From an uncultured Oscillospiraceae bacterium (GTDB lineage Bacteria > Bacillota > Clostridia > Oscillospirales > Ruminococcaceae), in the NCBI GenBank assembly GCA_910577365.1, contig CAJTMU010000005.1:1-64000 (forward strand): 64,000 nt of DNA, written 5' to 3'. This document shows positions 43,847-53,063 of this stretch, one piece after another. Numbering within the stretch: the first letter of the stretch is position 1; the number at the start of each line of letters is the position of its first letter. Made by a program: the position numbers and the translations under genes. The notes beneath the pieces are model-generated. The model saw nothing but the letters and a program-made list of their open reading frames with translations, ran no database searches and had not been told where the DNA came from.

Positions 43847-45136
43847 ATGAAAAAAACTTTCAAGGAACTAAGATATTTTCTTATTTTATGGCTTACCCAG
43901 TCCTTTTCGGCGCTGGGAAGCTCTATGACAAATTTCGCGCTGGTGCTCTGGCTGTACGGCGAGAGCGGCTCGGCGCTCTCCACCGCGCTGCTTTCGGTGT
44001 GCTCCTACGCGCCGTACGTGCTTATGAGCATTTTCGCGGGAGCGCTGAGCGACAAGTGGGACAAGCGCCGCACCATGCTTGTTTGCGATAGCCTTGCGGC
44101 GGTCTGCACGCTTATCGTTATCGCGCTTATGCTATCGGGCAGGCTTGAGGTGTGGCATTTATACATACTCAATGCCGTAAACGGACTTATGAACACAGTT
44201 CAGCAGCCCGCATCGGACGTAGCAATAACGCTTCTCACGCCGCCTGAGCATTTTCAGAAAGTGAGCGGTATGCGCTCGTTCTCAAATTCGCTGGTAACTA
44301 TTCTTACGCCTGCTCTGGCGACGGCTGTGATGTCCTTTTTCGGCATTTTTGCCGTGTTTGCTGTGGACATGGTCACATTTCTGGCGGCGTTTCTTTCGTT
44401 GCTGCTGTTTATCAGGATACCCGACATCGCGGGCGGCTCCGAAGTTAAGGAATCCATGTTATCCGCGGCAAAAAGCGGGCTTAAATATCTGAAAACCAAC
44501 CGCGGGATATTGTGGCTGATACTGTTTCTCGCAGCAATAAACCTTATCGCCTCCATGTACGACGCCATGCTGCCCGCGCTTATTCTTCCGCGCGAAAACG
44601 GCGGCGAGAGCGCGCTGGGCTGGGTCAACACATTTGTTGGCATAGCCACGCTCGCGGGCAGCGTTATAATAACGATTATGCCCGCCCCCAAAAGCCGCGT
44701 AAAGATGATATGCAACACACTGCTTTTCTCCATGAGCACGGAAAATTTCCTGTTGGCCTTCGGTCGGTCTCCCGTTATATGGTGTATCGGCGCGGTGCTC
44801 GGCTGGATAACAATTCCCATTATGAACGGCTGCATGGACGTGCTGTTCCGCACCAAAATACCCGCGGAACTGCAGGGGAGAGTGTATTCCGCGCGAAACA
44901 CGTTTCAATTCTTTACTATCCCGATAGGCTTTTTTCTTGGGGGATTTCTGGTGGACAATGTTTTCGAGCCGTTTATGAGCAGGCTGTCCGCGGACAGTCT
45001 GCCCGTGATACTCTTCGGAAGCGGAAAGGGTTCGGGCGCGGCGGCGCTCTCGTTCGTGCTTGGCATTGCGGGAGCAGCAGTGTGCCTTATTTTCCGATGG
45101 AATCGGCATATCCGCGCATTGGACGATAATCTGTAA
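43847..45136 (+). CDS. MFS exporter, macrolide-efflux (Mef)-like
   Basis: 429 residues, 12 membrane helices. The start LRYFLILWLTQSFSALGSSMTNFAL and the loop 2-3 motif GALSDKWDKRRTMLVCD match the MFS_3/Mef group of drug exporters. AAAAAGGGGC before ATG. The leader peptide and attenuator upstream favour an antibiotic that acts on ribosomes as substrate or inducer; the actual drug cannot be inferred. A GC-rich hairpin follows. Confidence 0.88.
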   Translation: MKKTFKELRYFLILWLTQSFSALGSSMTNFALVLWLYGESGSALSTALLSVCSYAPYVLMSIFAGALSDKWDKRRTMLVCDSLAAVCTLIVIALMLSGRLEVWHLYILNAVNGLMNTVQQPASDVAITLLTPPEHFQKVSGMRSFSNSLVTILTPALATAVMSFFGIFAVFAVDMVTFLAAFLSLLLFIRIPDIAGGSEVKESMLSAAKSGLKYLKTNRGILWLILFLAAINLIASMYDAMLPALILPRENGGESALGWVNTFVGIATLAGSVIITIMPAPKSRVKMICNTLLFSMSTENFLLAFGRSPVIWCIGAVLGWITIPIMNGCMDVLFRTKIPAELQGRVYSARNTFQFFTIPIGFFLGGFLVDNVFEPFMSRLSADSLPVILFGSGKGSGAAALSFVLGIAGAAVCLIFRWNRHIRALDDNL

Positions 45137-45143
45137 TATAAAA

Positions 45144-45184
45144 TGCCCCCGACGCGGTTTCCTGCGAGCGGGGGCAATCATTAT
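45144..45184 (+). terminator. Terminator of the MFS gene
   Basis: TGCCCCC (45144-45150) pairs with GGGGGCA (45170-45176); inner GCG..CGC-like pairing; weak tail TCATTATT. The following gap to 45493 is AT-rich and shows nothing else. Confidence 0.7.
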
Positions 45185-45493
45185 TCCGAATTGCAATCAC
45201 TGCCGGCGGGTAATAAAGCCTCAAAATGGCGCCCAGTGATTTGTTTTATATGCCGAATTTATGGGCATAAAGCGCGTGTCTAACCAAATGATTTATTTGG
45301 AGATAGGTTATGTACGAATTCCCGCCGCAGCCTGAAGCTGTTTTATTTGAAAGAACGGAGCGGTCGTCAATCACTTTAAAAACTCTAAAAAAATTAAAAT
45401 ACCCCGAAAAGTTTACAAAAACTTAATTTTTTAATGATATAATAACAGACGAAAAATGGGAAACGAGCGAACGGCGGGGAGGTGTACTGGCGT

Positions 45494-46033
45494 ATGAGAA
45501 GGAGAACTATATGTTCCGACAGTATTTTCGACGGCATGATATGCGATGGAAAACCCAGAATATATATCGCTAACCATATACACTCACGCGATATTGCAGC
45601 GGTTTTGGCAGCGCTGAACAAAAGCAAAACATGCCTGCTGATTTCCGAAAAGCGGTGTGCCGAAAATTCACGGCTGCGATATATCAACAAAAAACGCGTG
45701 ATAACAGTTGCGGGCGGGATAAATACCAAGTGGCTGCATGATGCGCTAAAACGGCTGAAAGGCGGCGAAAGCCTGCTGATATTCCCCGACGGCGAAAACC
45801 GCGCTGACGCTTTAAACGACGGTTTCAACCCCGCGTTTGTGCTGCTGTCGCTTCTGAGCGGCGCTGAGATAATCCCGCTTTACAGCCGCCCAAGGCGGAC
45901 TGTTTTTCACTGCCTGAACATTAAAGCGGGAGAGCCTATTCTGCCTGACAACACTGCGGCTTTGACTGCGGAAGTGCTGAAAAAAGAGGGTGAACGTGCC
46001 AGAATCGCATTATCCGCGCTTGCGGAATCGTAA
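45494..46033 (+). CDS. Short PlsC-like acyltransferase
   Basis: About 179 residues from ATG at 45494 (GGGGAGG upstream; a GTG four codons earlier is too near it). HX4D in NHIHSRD and FPDGENR are present. It has no membrane helix and is shorter than most PlsC proteins. It precedes an ACP-like gene, a patatin-like lipase and a tandem acetyltransferase, so the four form a lipid- or acyl-related group. Confidence 0.82.
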   Translation: MRRRTICSDSIFDGMICDGKPRIYIANHIHSRDIAAVLAALNKSKTCLLISEKRCAENSRLRYINKKRVITVAGGINTKWLHDALKRLKGGESLLIFPDGENRADALNDGFNPAFVLLSLLSGAEIIPLYSRPRRTVFHCLNIKAGEPILPDNTAALTAEVLKKEGERARIALSALAES

Positions 46034-46084
46034 GGCGGCATATGCGTATTACATAAAATATTACTTAAGGGAGCGATTTCCGAT

Positions 46085-46342
46085 ATGTGTAAGCAAACAG
46101 CGGCGCCCGATATGATATCGGAGCTTACTGTTATTTTAAAAAGCGTTGCCCCAAACAGTCTGCAAAACCGCGTTCTGACCGAAAACTGTTCTCTTAAAGA
46201 GGGACTTGGGCTGGACGTTACTGGGCTTATACTTTTCGCGGTAGCGGTCGAGGACAACTACGACATACGCTTTAACAACGCCGATGATATTGAAACCGTC
46301 GGCGATATGATAGAATATATTTTAACGGAAAAGGGTCGGTGA
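46085..46342 (+). CDS. Acyl-carrier-protein-like protein without the phosphopantetheine serine
   Basis: 85 residues with ACP helices and the spacing of the family (LKEGLGLD before helix 2, DDIETVGDMIEYI in helix 3-4). At the attachment site GLDS-L is replaced by GLDVTGL (V45), so no prosthetic group can be carried at the normal position. It may be a structural or regulatory ACP homologue. It ends six bases before the patatin gene. Confidence 0.75.
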   Translation: MCKQTAAPDMISELTVILKSVAPNSLQNRVLTENCSLKEGLGLDVTGLILFAVAVEDNYDIRFNNADDIETVGDMIEYILTEKGR

Positions 46343-46348
46343 ATACAT

Positions 46349-47209
46349 ATGAAAACAGGATTGATATTAGAGGGCGGAGCGGTAAGAGGCATCTTCACAG
46401 CTGGAGTGCTTGACCGCCTTATGGAGGACGAGATATATTTCCCGTATGTGGTGGGCGTTTCCGCGGGCGGCGGCAACGCCATGAGCTACGTTTCCCGCCA
46501 GAAGAGGCGCACAGCGGATATGATAACCGTACAGGAGCAGGATTCCTACTACGGACTGAAGCAGTTTTTTAGAAGCGGAAAGTTGATAAATCTTGACAAA
46601 ATGTCATATGAATATCCGTACCACCAATTCCCGTTCAATTTCGATACATATTTTAACAGCGGAATAGAAACAGAATATGTCTGCACCTGCTGTGAAACGG
46701 GCGAGGCAGAATATTTCGGGCAGTTTTCTGACGAAATGAGCCTGCTTACCGCCGCAAAAGCTACCTGCTCCGTGCCGATGCTTTGCGAACCGGTGGAAAT
46801 AGACGGGCATCACTATCTCGACGGCAGCATAGCGGACTCCATACCCATCGAACACGCGCTGGAATGCGGCTGCGATAAGCTGGTTATAGTTTTGACAAAA
46901 CCAGACACCAGCACCGCGCCCACCGACTATCGCAAATTCCGTACCGTTATCAACTCCATGTACAGGCAATATCCTAACTTCGTGGAGGCTTGCATGACGA
47001 GAGTCGAGCGCTACGAAAAGACTGTAAGGCTAATGGATGAGCTTCAGGAGGATGGCAGGGTATTTATTTTTCGCCCGACGCTCCCCGCTATCTCTAAATT
47101 CGAGCACGACTCCGATAAAATAATGATGTCCTACAACGACGGGTACACCCAGGCGGACAGCCGCATGGAGAATCTTATGCAATGGTGCGAGGGGGTTTTT
47201 GTAAGGTGA
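46349..47209 (+). CDS. Patatin-like phospholipase (RssA type)
   Basis: 286 residues. Oxyanion loop EGGAVRGIF, nucleophile GVSAGG and the Asp of the dyad in DGSIADSIP are present. Such enzymes hydrolyse lipid acyl esters in the cell. Its stop overlaps the next start (TGATG), so it is coupled to the acetyltransferase gene. Confidence 0.92.
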   Translation: MKTGLILEGGAVRGIFTAGVLDRLMEDEIYFPYVVGVSAGGGNAMSYVSRQKRRTADMITVQEQDSYYGLKQFFRSGKLINLDKMSYEYPYHQFPFNFDTYFNSGIETEYVCTCCETGEAEYFGQFSDEMSLLTAAKATCSVPMLCEPVEIDGHHYLDGSIADSIPIEHALECGCDKLVIVLTKPDTSTAPTDYRKFRTVINSMYRQYPNFVEACMTRVERYEKTVRLMDELQEDGRVFIFRPTLPAISKFEHDSDKIMMSYNDGYTQADSRMENLMQWCEGVFVR

Positions 47210-47991
47210 TGACGCATATGACGGAATATGAAATATTTTGCGCGTGCTTTCCCATGTTAAATCTGAGCGAGCAGCTCTTTGAGGAGCTTTCCGAAATTAG
47301 CAACTGCGCACGTTTTAACGCCGAGGGCGGATTTGCGCTTGTAAAGGATAATACAATAATGCTTCTTGCCGTTCACCCCAATTATCGCGGAAAAGGCACG
47401 GGAAGCACTCTTTTAGAAATGTGCGAGAACGAAATAGGCGGAAAAGGCTATGAAAAGTCAGAGCTTGGCGGATTTCTTTATGGAGCAGTTGAGGGCAGCA
47501 ACGGCTTTTTTGAAAAGCGCGGCTATACCCTCGGAAACGAATACTGCGAAATGAAAATATCGCTTTTGGACTACCACGACCCACTGTCCGATGTTGGTGC
47601 GAAATTCGGGTTTTACAACGATATAACGGATATATGTTCCGCGGTGGGCATGGTAGACGACGACTGGGTTCAATACTTTGACGGCGGGGGCGAATATTTC
47701 TGCGGTTTTGATCTTTCGGGAAAGCTTGTCAGCTTCTGCATAATCGGAGATGACGAGTGCTGTCTTATTTCTGAGGAAAATATCAGAACAGGCAGCGTTG
47801 GCTGTGTCGGTACTGTTCCGGAAGCGCGCGGAAAAGGCATCGGGCTTAAAATGGTTTCTTTGGCGCTGGAAGAGCTTAAACGGCGAGGGTGTGATCAGTG
47901 CTTTATCCACCAGACTCATCTTTATGGCTGGTATGGAAAACTTGGAGCGCGGACCGTGCTGAAATTCAAAACAGCGGAGAAAAAAATATAA
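47209..47991 (+). CDS. Tandem GNAT acetyltransferase
   Basis: 260 residues from ATG at 47209, overlapping the patatin stop. Two acetyl-CoA-binding motifs are seen, AVHPNYRGKGTGSTLL in the first half and GTVPEARGKGIGLKMV in the second, so two GNAT domains are fused. Substrate unknown. Last gene of the group. Confidence 0.88.
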   Translation: MTHMTEYEIFCACFPMLNLSEQLFEELSEISNCARFNAEGGFALVKDNTIMLLAVHPNYRGKGTGSTLLEMCENEIGGKGYEKSELGGFLYGAVEGSNGFFEKRGYTLGNEYCEMKISLLDYHDPLSDVGAKFGFYNDITDICSAVGMVDDDWVQYFDGGGEYFCGFDLSGKLVSFCIIGDDECCLISEENIRTGSVGCVGTVPEARGKGIGLKMVSLALEELKRRGCDQCFIHQTHLYGWYGKLGARTVLKFKTAEKKI

Positions 47992-48109
47992 TTTCCTGTC
48001 CGCATAGCCCGTTGGACAAGCGCAAACGGCTATGCGGACAAGTCATATACAGATGTAATCCCGCCTTTATTCCGACTAAAAAGCAGTATTAAACACAAAC
48101 GGAAGGTAA

Positions 48110-48305
48110 TCTCTATTTCTTATACGGCTGATACTGAAAAAATTGAGCGTGAACTGAATGGCATATTTCGGCTGTTTTTTGATACCGAACCTCTTTCGTT
48201 TCAAATTGTAAACACAAGTCACGGCAAGGAGGATTTTAGATATGATTATAAAAGGGAATTAAGCACTATTTTCAGAACATTGAAAACCATAAGCCAATAT
48301 TATCG
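48110..48305 (+). pseudogene. Orphan coding remnant without a start codon
   Basis: A frame reads ISISYTADTEKIERELNG, FFDTEPLSFQIV and GKEDFRYDYKRELSTIF without a stop, but no ATG, GTG or TTG with a ribosome site opens it, and it runs into the R1 repeat. It is probably the 3' part of a lost gene cut by the repeat. Confidence 0.35.
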
Positions 48306-48312
48306 GTTTTCA

Positions 48313-48497
48313 ATCTGTAAAAATAGCCTATATTTCACGCAACGTCGTCGCATGAAATTTCAAAAAGTGTCAGAATTTGCTTCGCAAATTCTGACCGGTT
48401 TCCACAATCGCGCATAGTGAGCGAAGCGAACGGAGCGTGCTTGCGGAAATCTTGAAATTTTTTAAATAATCCCCATTTGGTCAGCCTTTATATACAG
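48313..48497. repeat. Dispersed intergenic repeat R1, copy 2
   Basis: Matches copy 1 at 43433-43620 along its length, including GTCAGAATTTGC/GCAAATTCTGAC (48369-48380, 48384-48395). It is followed by the hairpin AGCCCCAAGGC/GCCTTGGGGCT (48502-48512, 48517-48527), which can stop transcription from either side. Confidence 0.75.
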
Positions 48498-48564
48498 ATT
48501 AAGCCCCAAGGCATAAGCCTTGGGGCTGAAATATTGAAGGAACATTATGTTCAATAAAACAAGA

Positions 48565-50748
48565 CTATTTCATGCTGTTATATACCAGCTTGATAAAATC
48601 GGCGTAAGTGTATGCCGCGGAAGGATTGAGCGTTTTTTCGCCGGTGGCACCCAAAGCGTAAGCAATGGCATAATAACCAACATATTTATCGCTGTCCTTG
48701 ACGTCGGTAAAGGGCGAACGATAGATACCCTTAAGCTCAGCCGCCTTATTTCCGCACACAGCGGAAGCGTACAGCACCATCGCGTCGCCGCGGGTAACGG
48801 TCTTGCCTGCGTAATCCTCGTCCTCCTCAATTTTTATGCCGCTTGGAAGCGTTATAGAACTTTCGCTTATCGGAGTTCCGTTTCTGTATATCAAGTCCAT
48901 AAACCTTGCGAAATCCTCCAACTTAACCGAATCACCTTCACCAAATTTTTCCGCAGAAACAATAATTCCGTTATCGTCAAGCGCCTCTGTCATTTTCAGC
49001 AGCTTTTTATCCTTTATGCCGCTTAAATCGTTTTCCGCATTGTTTGAGCCATACCACCAATCATAGACGGGCTTACCTGTAAACGCGTCGCAGTACACTG
49101 AGCTTTCGGCACTGTAAACAAGAACGGTTGCGGTCTTTTTCTCGCCCAGCCTTGCTTTATAGCAGAGCGTAAGCTCGTTATCCGCCTTAAACTTTTCGAA
49201 CGCTTGCTCAGCAGTCAGCATATTTTTCGGATTTGTAAATTTTACATCGCTGTAGGAAATACTGTAATCTGTCAGCTTCATATTCGGATCAAAGCTTAAG
49301 TTTATACTGTTGCCGCTTACAGCTATACCATTTACTTCTCTGCCAAAACTGTGCTCGCTTCCAGAATAGTGGGTTATGCCATCATAACTGTAACTCGACA
49401 AATTGCTTGTGTAATCAGAATATTCATCTATATGCGAGGGCGCGAGATTTTTAGCTATATCCTTTGCCAGCGCATCCGCCTTGCTCATATCATAGCTGTC
49501 AGCCGCTTCGGAATTTGTATCATAATAGCTGTAATTCAACACCTCCCCCGTTTGCGCATCGACCGTTATTCTCATATATTCATATGTTCTTTCGGAGGAC
49601 GCAGAGGATACAGAGGTCGCAGAAGGTACGGCGTAGCTCTCTTCATAACCGGTCAAAGGCATCGGTTCGTCTGCCCAGTAGTCCTCTTTCACCTCGTTGG
49701 TAAAGGAAGCGGTGAACATATAGCGATCCGTGTTTGCGTAATGCTTGCCCTTGGTAAGGTAGGAGCGTTCCATTGTCATTCCGTCAGACCATGTGAGGTA
49801 TTTATTGCTCTTGATAAGGTCAACGACGGCTTTTTCGGTGCCGTAAGGAAGCTCGACATTCAGCTCCTTAAGCTCTTCTTCAGTGAAACTCACGCCATTT
49901 TCAGCGCCGGCAGCGGGACTTTCTTCCGCGCTATCCATGGATATGGATTCATTCTTTTCATCGCTGTAAAAGGCGTCTTCTTGGAAATTGCTCTTATTTC
50001 CAGTGAAGGCATTAATATCGCCGTAATCCGTCTGCACATAAACAAGGCGAGATTCCCAGATCTTGCTCTCGCTGTTGTAGAATACCTCATACTGTGGTTT
50101 AATGGCTATCATCTTTTCATAGTTGTCCCACGCCTTATCCTCGGGAATAGCCTTGCCTGCTTCCGCAAAAGCCGCATTCGGGTGCCAGCTTATATTGAAT
50201 GATATAAGCTCACCGGTATTCTTGTCAAGCGTTATTGTGCCCGTGTCATTTGCAACAGGAATATTGCTGGAGGTTCTTGTAAGGCTGAACGAAGCAGTAC
50301 TGCTGTTCACCGACATTTTTACGGACTCATCAATGCTTATACTGTCTGCAACGGTGGGATTAAGCCGTTTTACCGCCTTTACCGCCGCGGCGTGCAGCTC
50401 CGATTCGGTCATTTGCGCCATCTTAGCGGAATCAGACCAGCGTTTGTAGTCCGAGCGATAGAGGGTGTAGCTTGTAATAACACTGCCGCACATGGAACAG
50501 CTTATACTGCCGCGGCTGTCGCTGTTATTCTTTGTTTCCCAGTTAAAGGAATAGATATCCGCCGACGCACGCGTGTTCACGCTGTAAGTAAACTCGCTGA
50601 ACTCCTCTGGGATATCAACACGGTTCTTGACCGCCGCAAGCTTGCTCCTGACCACAGCGTTCGCCGAATCGTTTGTGTCGGCATATGCCACAATTCCAGC
50701 CGAAACGGACATGGCAGCTGCCATTGTTAATGATAATGCTTTTTTCAT
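48565..50748 (-). CDS. Secreted YcdB/YcdC-domain protein with C-terminal SLH-like region
   Basis: 727 residues. Signal peptide (1-23, ending VAYA), two YcdB/YcdC (PepSY-like) regions with GTITLDKNTGELISFNISWHP and later ITVDAQTGEVLNYSYYD, and a C-terminal SLH-like part (about 640-727: TRGDAMVLYASAV, SPFTDVKDSDKY, FIKLVYNSMK) that would bind wall polymer. Probably a surface protein that tunes proteases or wall enzymes. GGAGG precedes the start. Confidence 0.82.
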   Translation of the reverse strand: MKKALSLTMAAAMSVSAGIVAYADTNDSANAVVRSKLAAVKNRVDIPEEFSEFTYSVNTRASADIYSFNWETKNNSDSRGSISCSMCGSVITSYTLYRSDYKRWSDSAKMAQMTESELHAAAVKAVKRLNPTVADSISIDESVKMSVNSSTASFSLTRTSSNIPVANDTGTITLDKNTGELISFNISWHPNAAFAEAGKAIPEDKAWDNYEKMIAIKPQYEVFYNSESKIWESRLVYVQTDYGDINAFTGNKSNFQEDAFYSDEKNESISMDSAEESPAAGAENGVSFTEEELKELNVELPYGTEKAVVDLIKSNKYLTWSDGMTMERSYLTKGKHYANTDRYMFTASFTNEVKEDYWADEPMPLTGYEESYAVPSATSVSSASSERTYEYMRITVDAQTGEVLNYSYYDTNSEAADSYDMSKADALAKDIAKNLAPSHIDEYSDYTSNLSSYSYDGITHYSGSEHSFGREVNGIAVSGNSINLSFDPNMKLTDYSISYSDVKFTNPKNMLTAEQAFEKFKADNELTLCYKARLGEKKTATVLVYSAESSVYCDAFTGKPVYDWWYGSNNAENDLSGIKDKKLLKMTEALDDNGIIVSAEKFGEGDSVKLEDFARFMDLIYRNGTPISESSITLPSGIKIEEDEDYAGKTVTRGDAMVLYASAVCGNKAAELKGIYRSPFTDVKDSDKYVGYYAIAYALGATGEKTLNPSAAYTYADFIKLVYNSMK

Positions 50749-51049
50749 AAAATCTCCTCCTTATTTAAAATTTTTCCTAATCACTCTCAAATCTGCTGAG
50801 CCGCGCTTTGAAAGCATATAACAAAAATTTTCCGACTGTGAGAATGGCTGCCGCATTTTGAAAGCAACCGTGCCAAAGCGTCATTGTACCGCTCTAAGCA
50901 TTGGACTATCACGCAGCCATTTCCCTCATAATTTACAGGTTTCACACATAATACCACATATCTTGGAAAAAGGCTGCAATAAAAATAAACTTTTTAAAAA
51001 ATTCTGAATGCTTCGCATATTTTTTTCTTTGCCAACAATCGCTAATTGA
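50749..51049. other. Intergenic region
   Basis: AT-rich sequence with the start region of the YcdB/SLH gene. No RNA or small gene is evident. Confidence 0.4.
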
Positions 51050-51084
51050 GCAAAAACGCCCCCGCACATTTCCGTGCGGGGGCG
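51050..51084 (-). terminator. Terminator of the coiled-coil protein gene
   Basis: CGCCCCCGCAC (51057-51067) and GTGCGGGGGCG (51074-51084) form a perfect stem; on the minus strand it ends in TTTTTG. Confidence 0.92.
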
Positions 51085-51115
51085 CTGTTATTTAAAAGTT
51101 TGATGGATACCTCGG

Positions 51116-52432
51116 TCAATCCTCATACGCGTCCTGCATTTCCTCGACAGCACTCTGCACATCGTCAAGCCGACCCCCAACATCGTCTATCATTGCTTCT
51201 ATCTGATCTGTCATAGACTCAATATTGTTTTCTATCTGGTCGGTCAGAAAATCCAGCCGGTCATTCAGTGAATCCATAACCATATTGGTTATTGCATCGG
51301 TGTTGCCTGTGCCGCATAGCTTTATCGCGGCTTCGACCTTTTCGCGGAGCTCGTTCGCGAACAATCCGTTCAGAAGTCCGCTCATCAGCCCGCCGACCAT
51401 TCCCGAAACACCTCCCAGCGTTCCCGAAACTCCGTCGAGCACTCCGCTTACCTCATCCAGCTTGCCGGATATGAAATCCGGATTCGGCTGATTGGCTGCG
51501 GGATTCATGCGAAAATCGAAATCGAAGTTCTGAACATCGATATTCTTTGCGGCGTTTTGCTTATCGGTCATGCGCTTTTCGCGCTGTGCCCTTAAATTTT
51601 TCGTGCTGTACCAATTATCATTGGGCCAACCGTCGTCAAAAATGATATTATGACGCTGAGGTCTTTCACCCTCGAACTCGTCCACCGTATCCGCGAGATC
51701 CGCGTAAGCGGATTTGTCCTTGGCGGTCAAAATCGTCATAGGCGCGTTCTGTGCCACAAAGCGCAGCTCTGTGTACTCGTTGTCCCCCGTGATAAAGGGG
51801 ATTTCATAAAGCTCCCAGCCGTTGACCTTTTTCAGGGGCTTTACAAAATTCCTGTTGAGATTGTATGTGTAACGATTTTCATGGTCGTTATTGAATACTA
51901 TCTCAAAGCGGCACACCTCGTTGTTGCGGTCATTCTCACCACCGTTGAGCCAAAACGTGAACGTATGGAGCGTATTTTTCGGCAGAATAAGCGGCTTGGT
52001 CAATATCTCTGTCCAGTTCCAGTTCCAGTTGCCTATCATATACGCTTCCGCGATTATCCCGTCGGGACCCTCCATAAACGAACGGGAGCCGACGTTGTCT
52101 TTGCACGCCTTGTTGAACGCCCACTCCCTCGCGCTGAAAAAAAGTCTGTTTACAGGCTGCTCGGGAGCTTTACGCTCGGTCAGTATGGTTGTGGATGCTG
52201 TGATCATTTCCTTTGTTTCGCCGAGGTTATTATTTATATTATCCATCTTGGTTTCCTCCGTAAAATTCATTACGTCGGGCACGTTCAGACGAATATCCCA
52301 GTCGTTCACATAACGTGCCCGACCCTTTTTGACCAGTCCCGCCGCCCGCTTTGGGTAGGTGGAACCGATCATCTCTCCGTCCGCGTCAAAAACGCAGACA
52401 GTCCGCTTTTCGGAATTGATGTTTTTTTCTAT
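51116..52432 (-). CDS. Unknown protein with C-terminal coiled coil and probable AUA start
   Basis: From the first ATG (52372) it has 418 residues, but homology-like sequence continues 20 codons upstream (IEKNINSEKRTVCVFDADGE) to an ATA six bases after AGGGGAGG, with no other start codon between. The N-terminal 45 residues (VCVFDADGEMIGSTYPKRA, then AAGLVKKGRARYV) form a basic domain; a beta-rich middle (about 80-260) follows, then hydrophobic Gly/Ser repeats (VSGVLDGVSGTLGGVSG) and a coiled coil with LTDQIENNIESMTDQIEAMI. Function unknown. A sigma-A promoter lies at 52571-52599. Confidence 0.7.
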   Translation of the reverse strand: MEKNINSEKRTVCVFDADGEMIGSTYPKRAAGLVKKGRARYVNDWDIRLNVPDVMNFTEETKMDNINNNLGETKEMITASTTILTERKAPEQPVNRLFFSAREWAFNKACKDNVGSRSFMEGPDGIIAEAYMIGNWNWNWTEILTKPLILPKNTLHTFTFWLNGGENDRNNEVCRFEIVFNNDHENRYTYNLNRNFVKPLKKVNGWELYEIPFITGDNEYTELRFVAQNAPMTILTAKDKSAYADLADTVDEFEGERPQRHNIIFDDGWPNDNWYSTKNLRAQREKRMTDKQNAAKNIDVQNFDFDFRMNPAANQPNPDFISGKLDEVSGVLDGVSGTLGGVSGMVGGLMSGLLNGLFANELREKVEAAIKLCGTGNTDAITNMVMDSLNDRLDFLTDQIENNIESMTDQIEAMIDDVGGRLDDVQSAVEEMQDAYED

Positions 52433-52471
52433 GGGTGTCCTCCCCTTTCCGCTGTTTTATAATCACCTTGG

Positions 52472-52516
52472 TTAAATTGATTTGACGCTGTCATATAGTT
52501 TCAGATTTGAAGTCAT
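52472..52516 (-). CDS. Candidate 14-residue upstream peptide
   Basis: MTSNLKLYDSVKSI, with AAAGGA eight bases before ATG, in the leader of the coiled-coil protein gene. It ends 40 bases before the putative AUA start. It might couple or limit translation; evidence is position and ribosome site only. Confidence 0.35.
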   Translation of the reverse strand: MTSNLKLYDSVKSI

Positions 52517-52570
52517 ATGTTTTGTCCTTTAGCGTTTTCCGTTTTTTATTATGAGCGGTGCTCCTTTTTC

Positions 52571-52599
52571 ATAATAACATATTCTGCACAATTTGTCAA
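52571..52599 (-). promoter_or_regulatory. Sigma-A promoter of the coiled-coil protein gene
   Basis: On the minus strand TTGACA (complement of 52594-52599), 17-base spacer, TATTAT (52571-52576). The region 52600-53008 beyond it is AT-rich and shows no gene. Confidence 0.8.
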
Positions 52600-53008
52600 G
52601 CAATATATAAAAATTTTTTGGTTGTTTTTATCAGAAAAAAATCACATTTTTAATGGGATACTCAACCAAACTGCTTATTGAATCAACGTATTTTTGAATT
52701 GGATAAAACATTCCCTAAGTCATAAATTTGTATACTCTCTGATATAGTTTCTTATTAAGAACGTTTAAAACAGTATAATTTAATTCAGTGATGACGATTT
52801 TAAATATTAGTTTTGAAACATATAATGTAATTGTTACCTTATGAATATCTGTTTACGGCTTATGTATAACTTTTACTAATAAGTTCAACGCTTCACTTGC
52901 GTCATGCAATAGCACTGTTATTGACAAAGCCATTCCCAACACTAACACATTTAAAAATTTTTTAGATAAGATGACCTGTTCAAGAAGATCATTGTTATAA
53001 AAAAGCAC

Positions 53009-53037
53009 TTGATATTTTTTCAAGAAAATGGTATACT
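53009..53037 (+). promoter_or_regulatory. Promoter of the thioredoxin gene
   Basis: TTGATA (53009-53014), 17-base spacer, TATACT (53032-53037); ATG at 53064 with AGAGGTG before it. Confidence 0.8.
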
Positions 53038-53063
53038 TAATATACGAAAGAGAGGTGTTTCTA

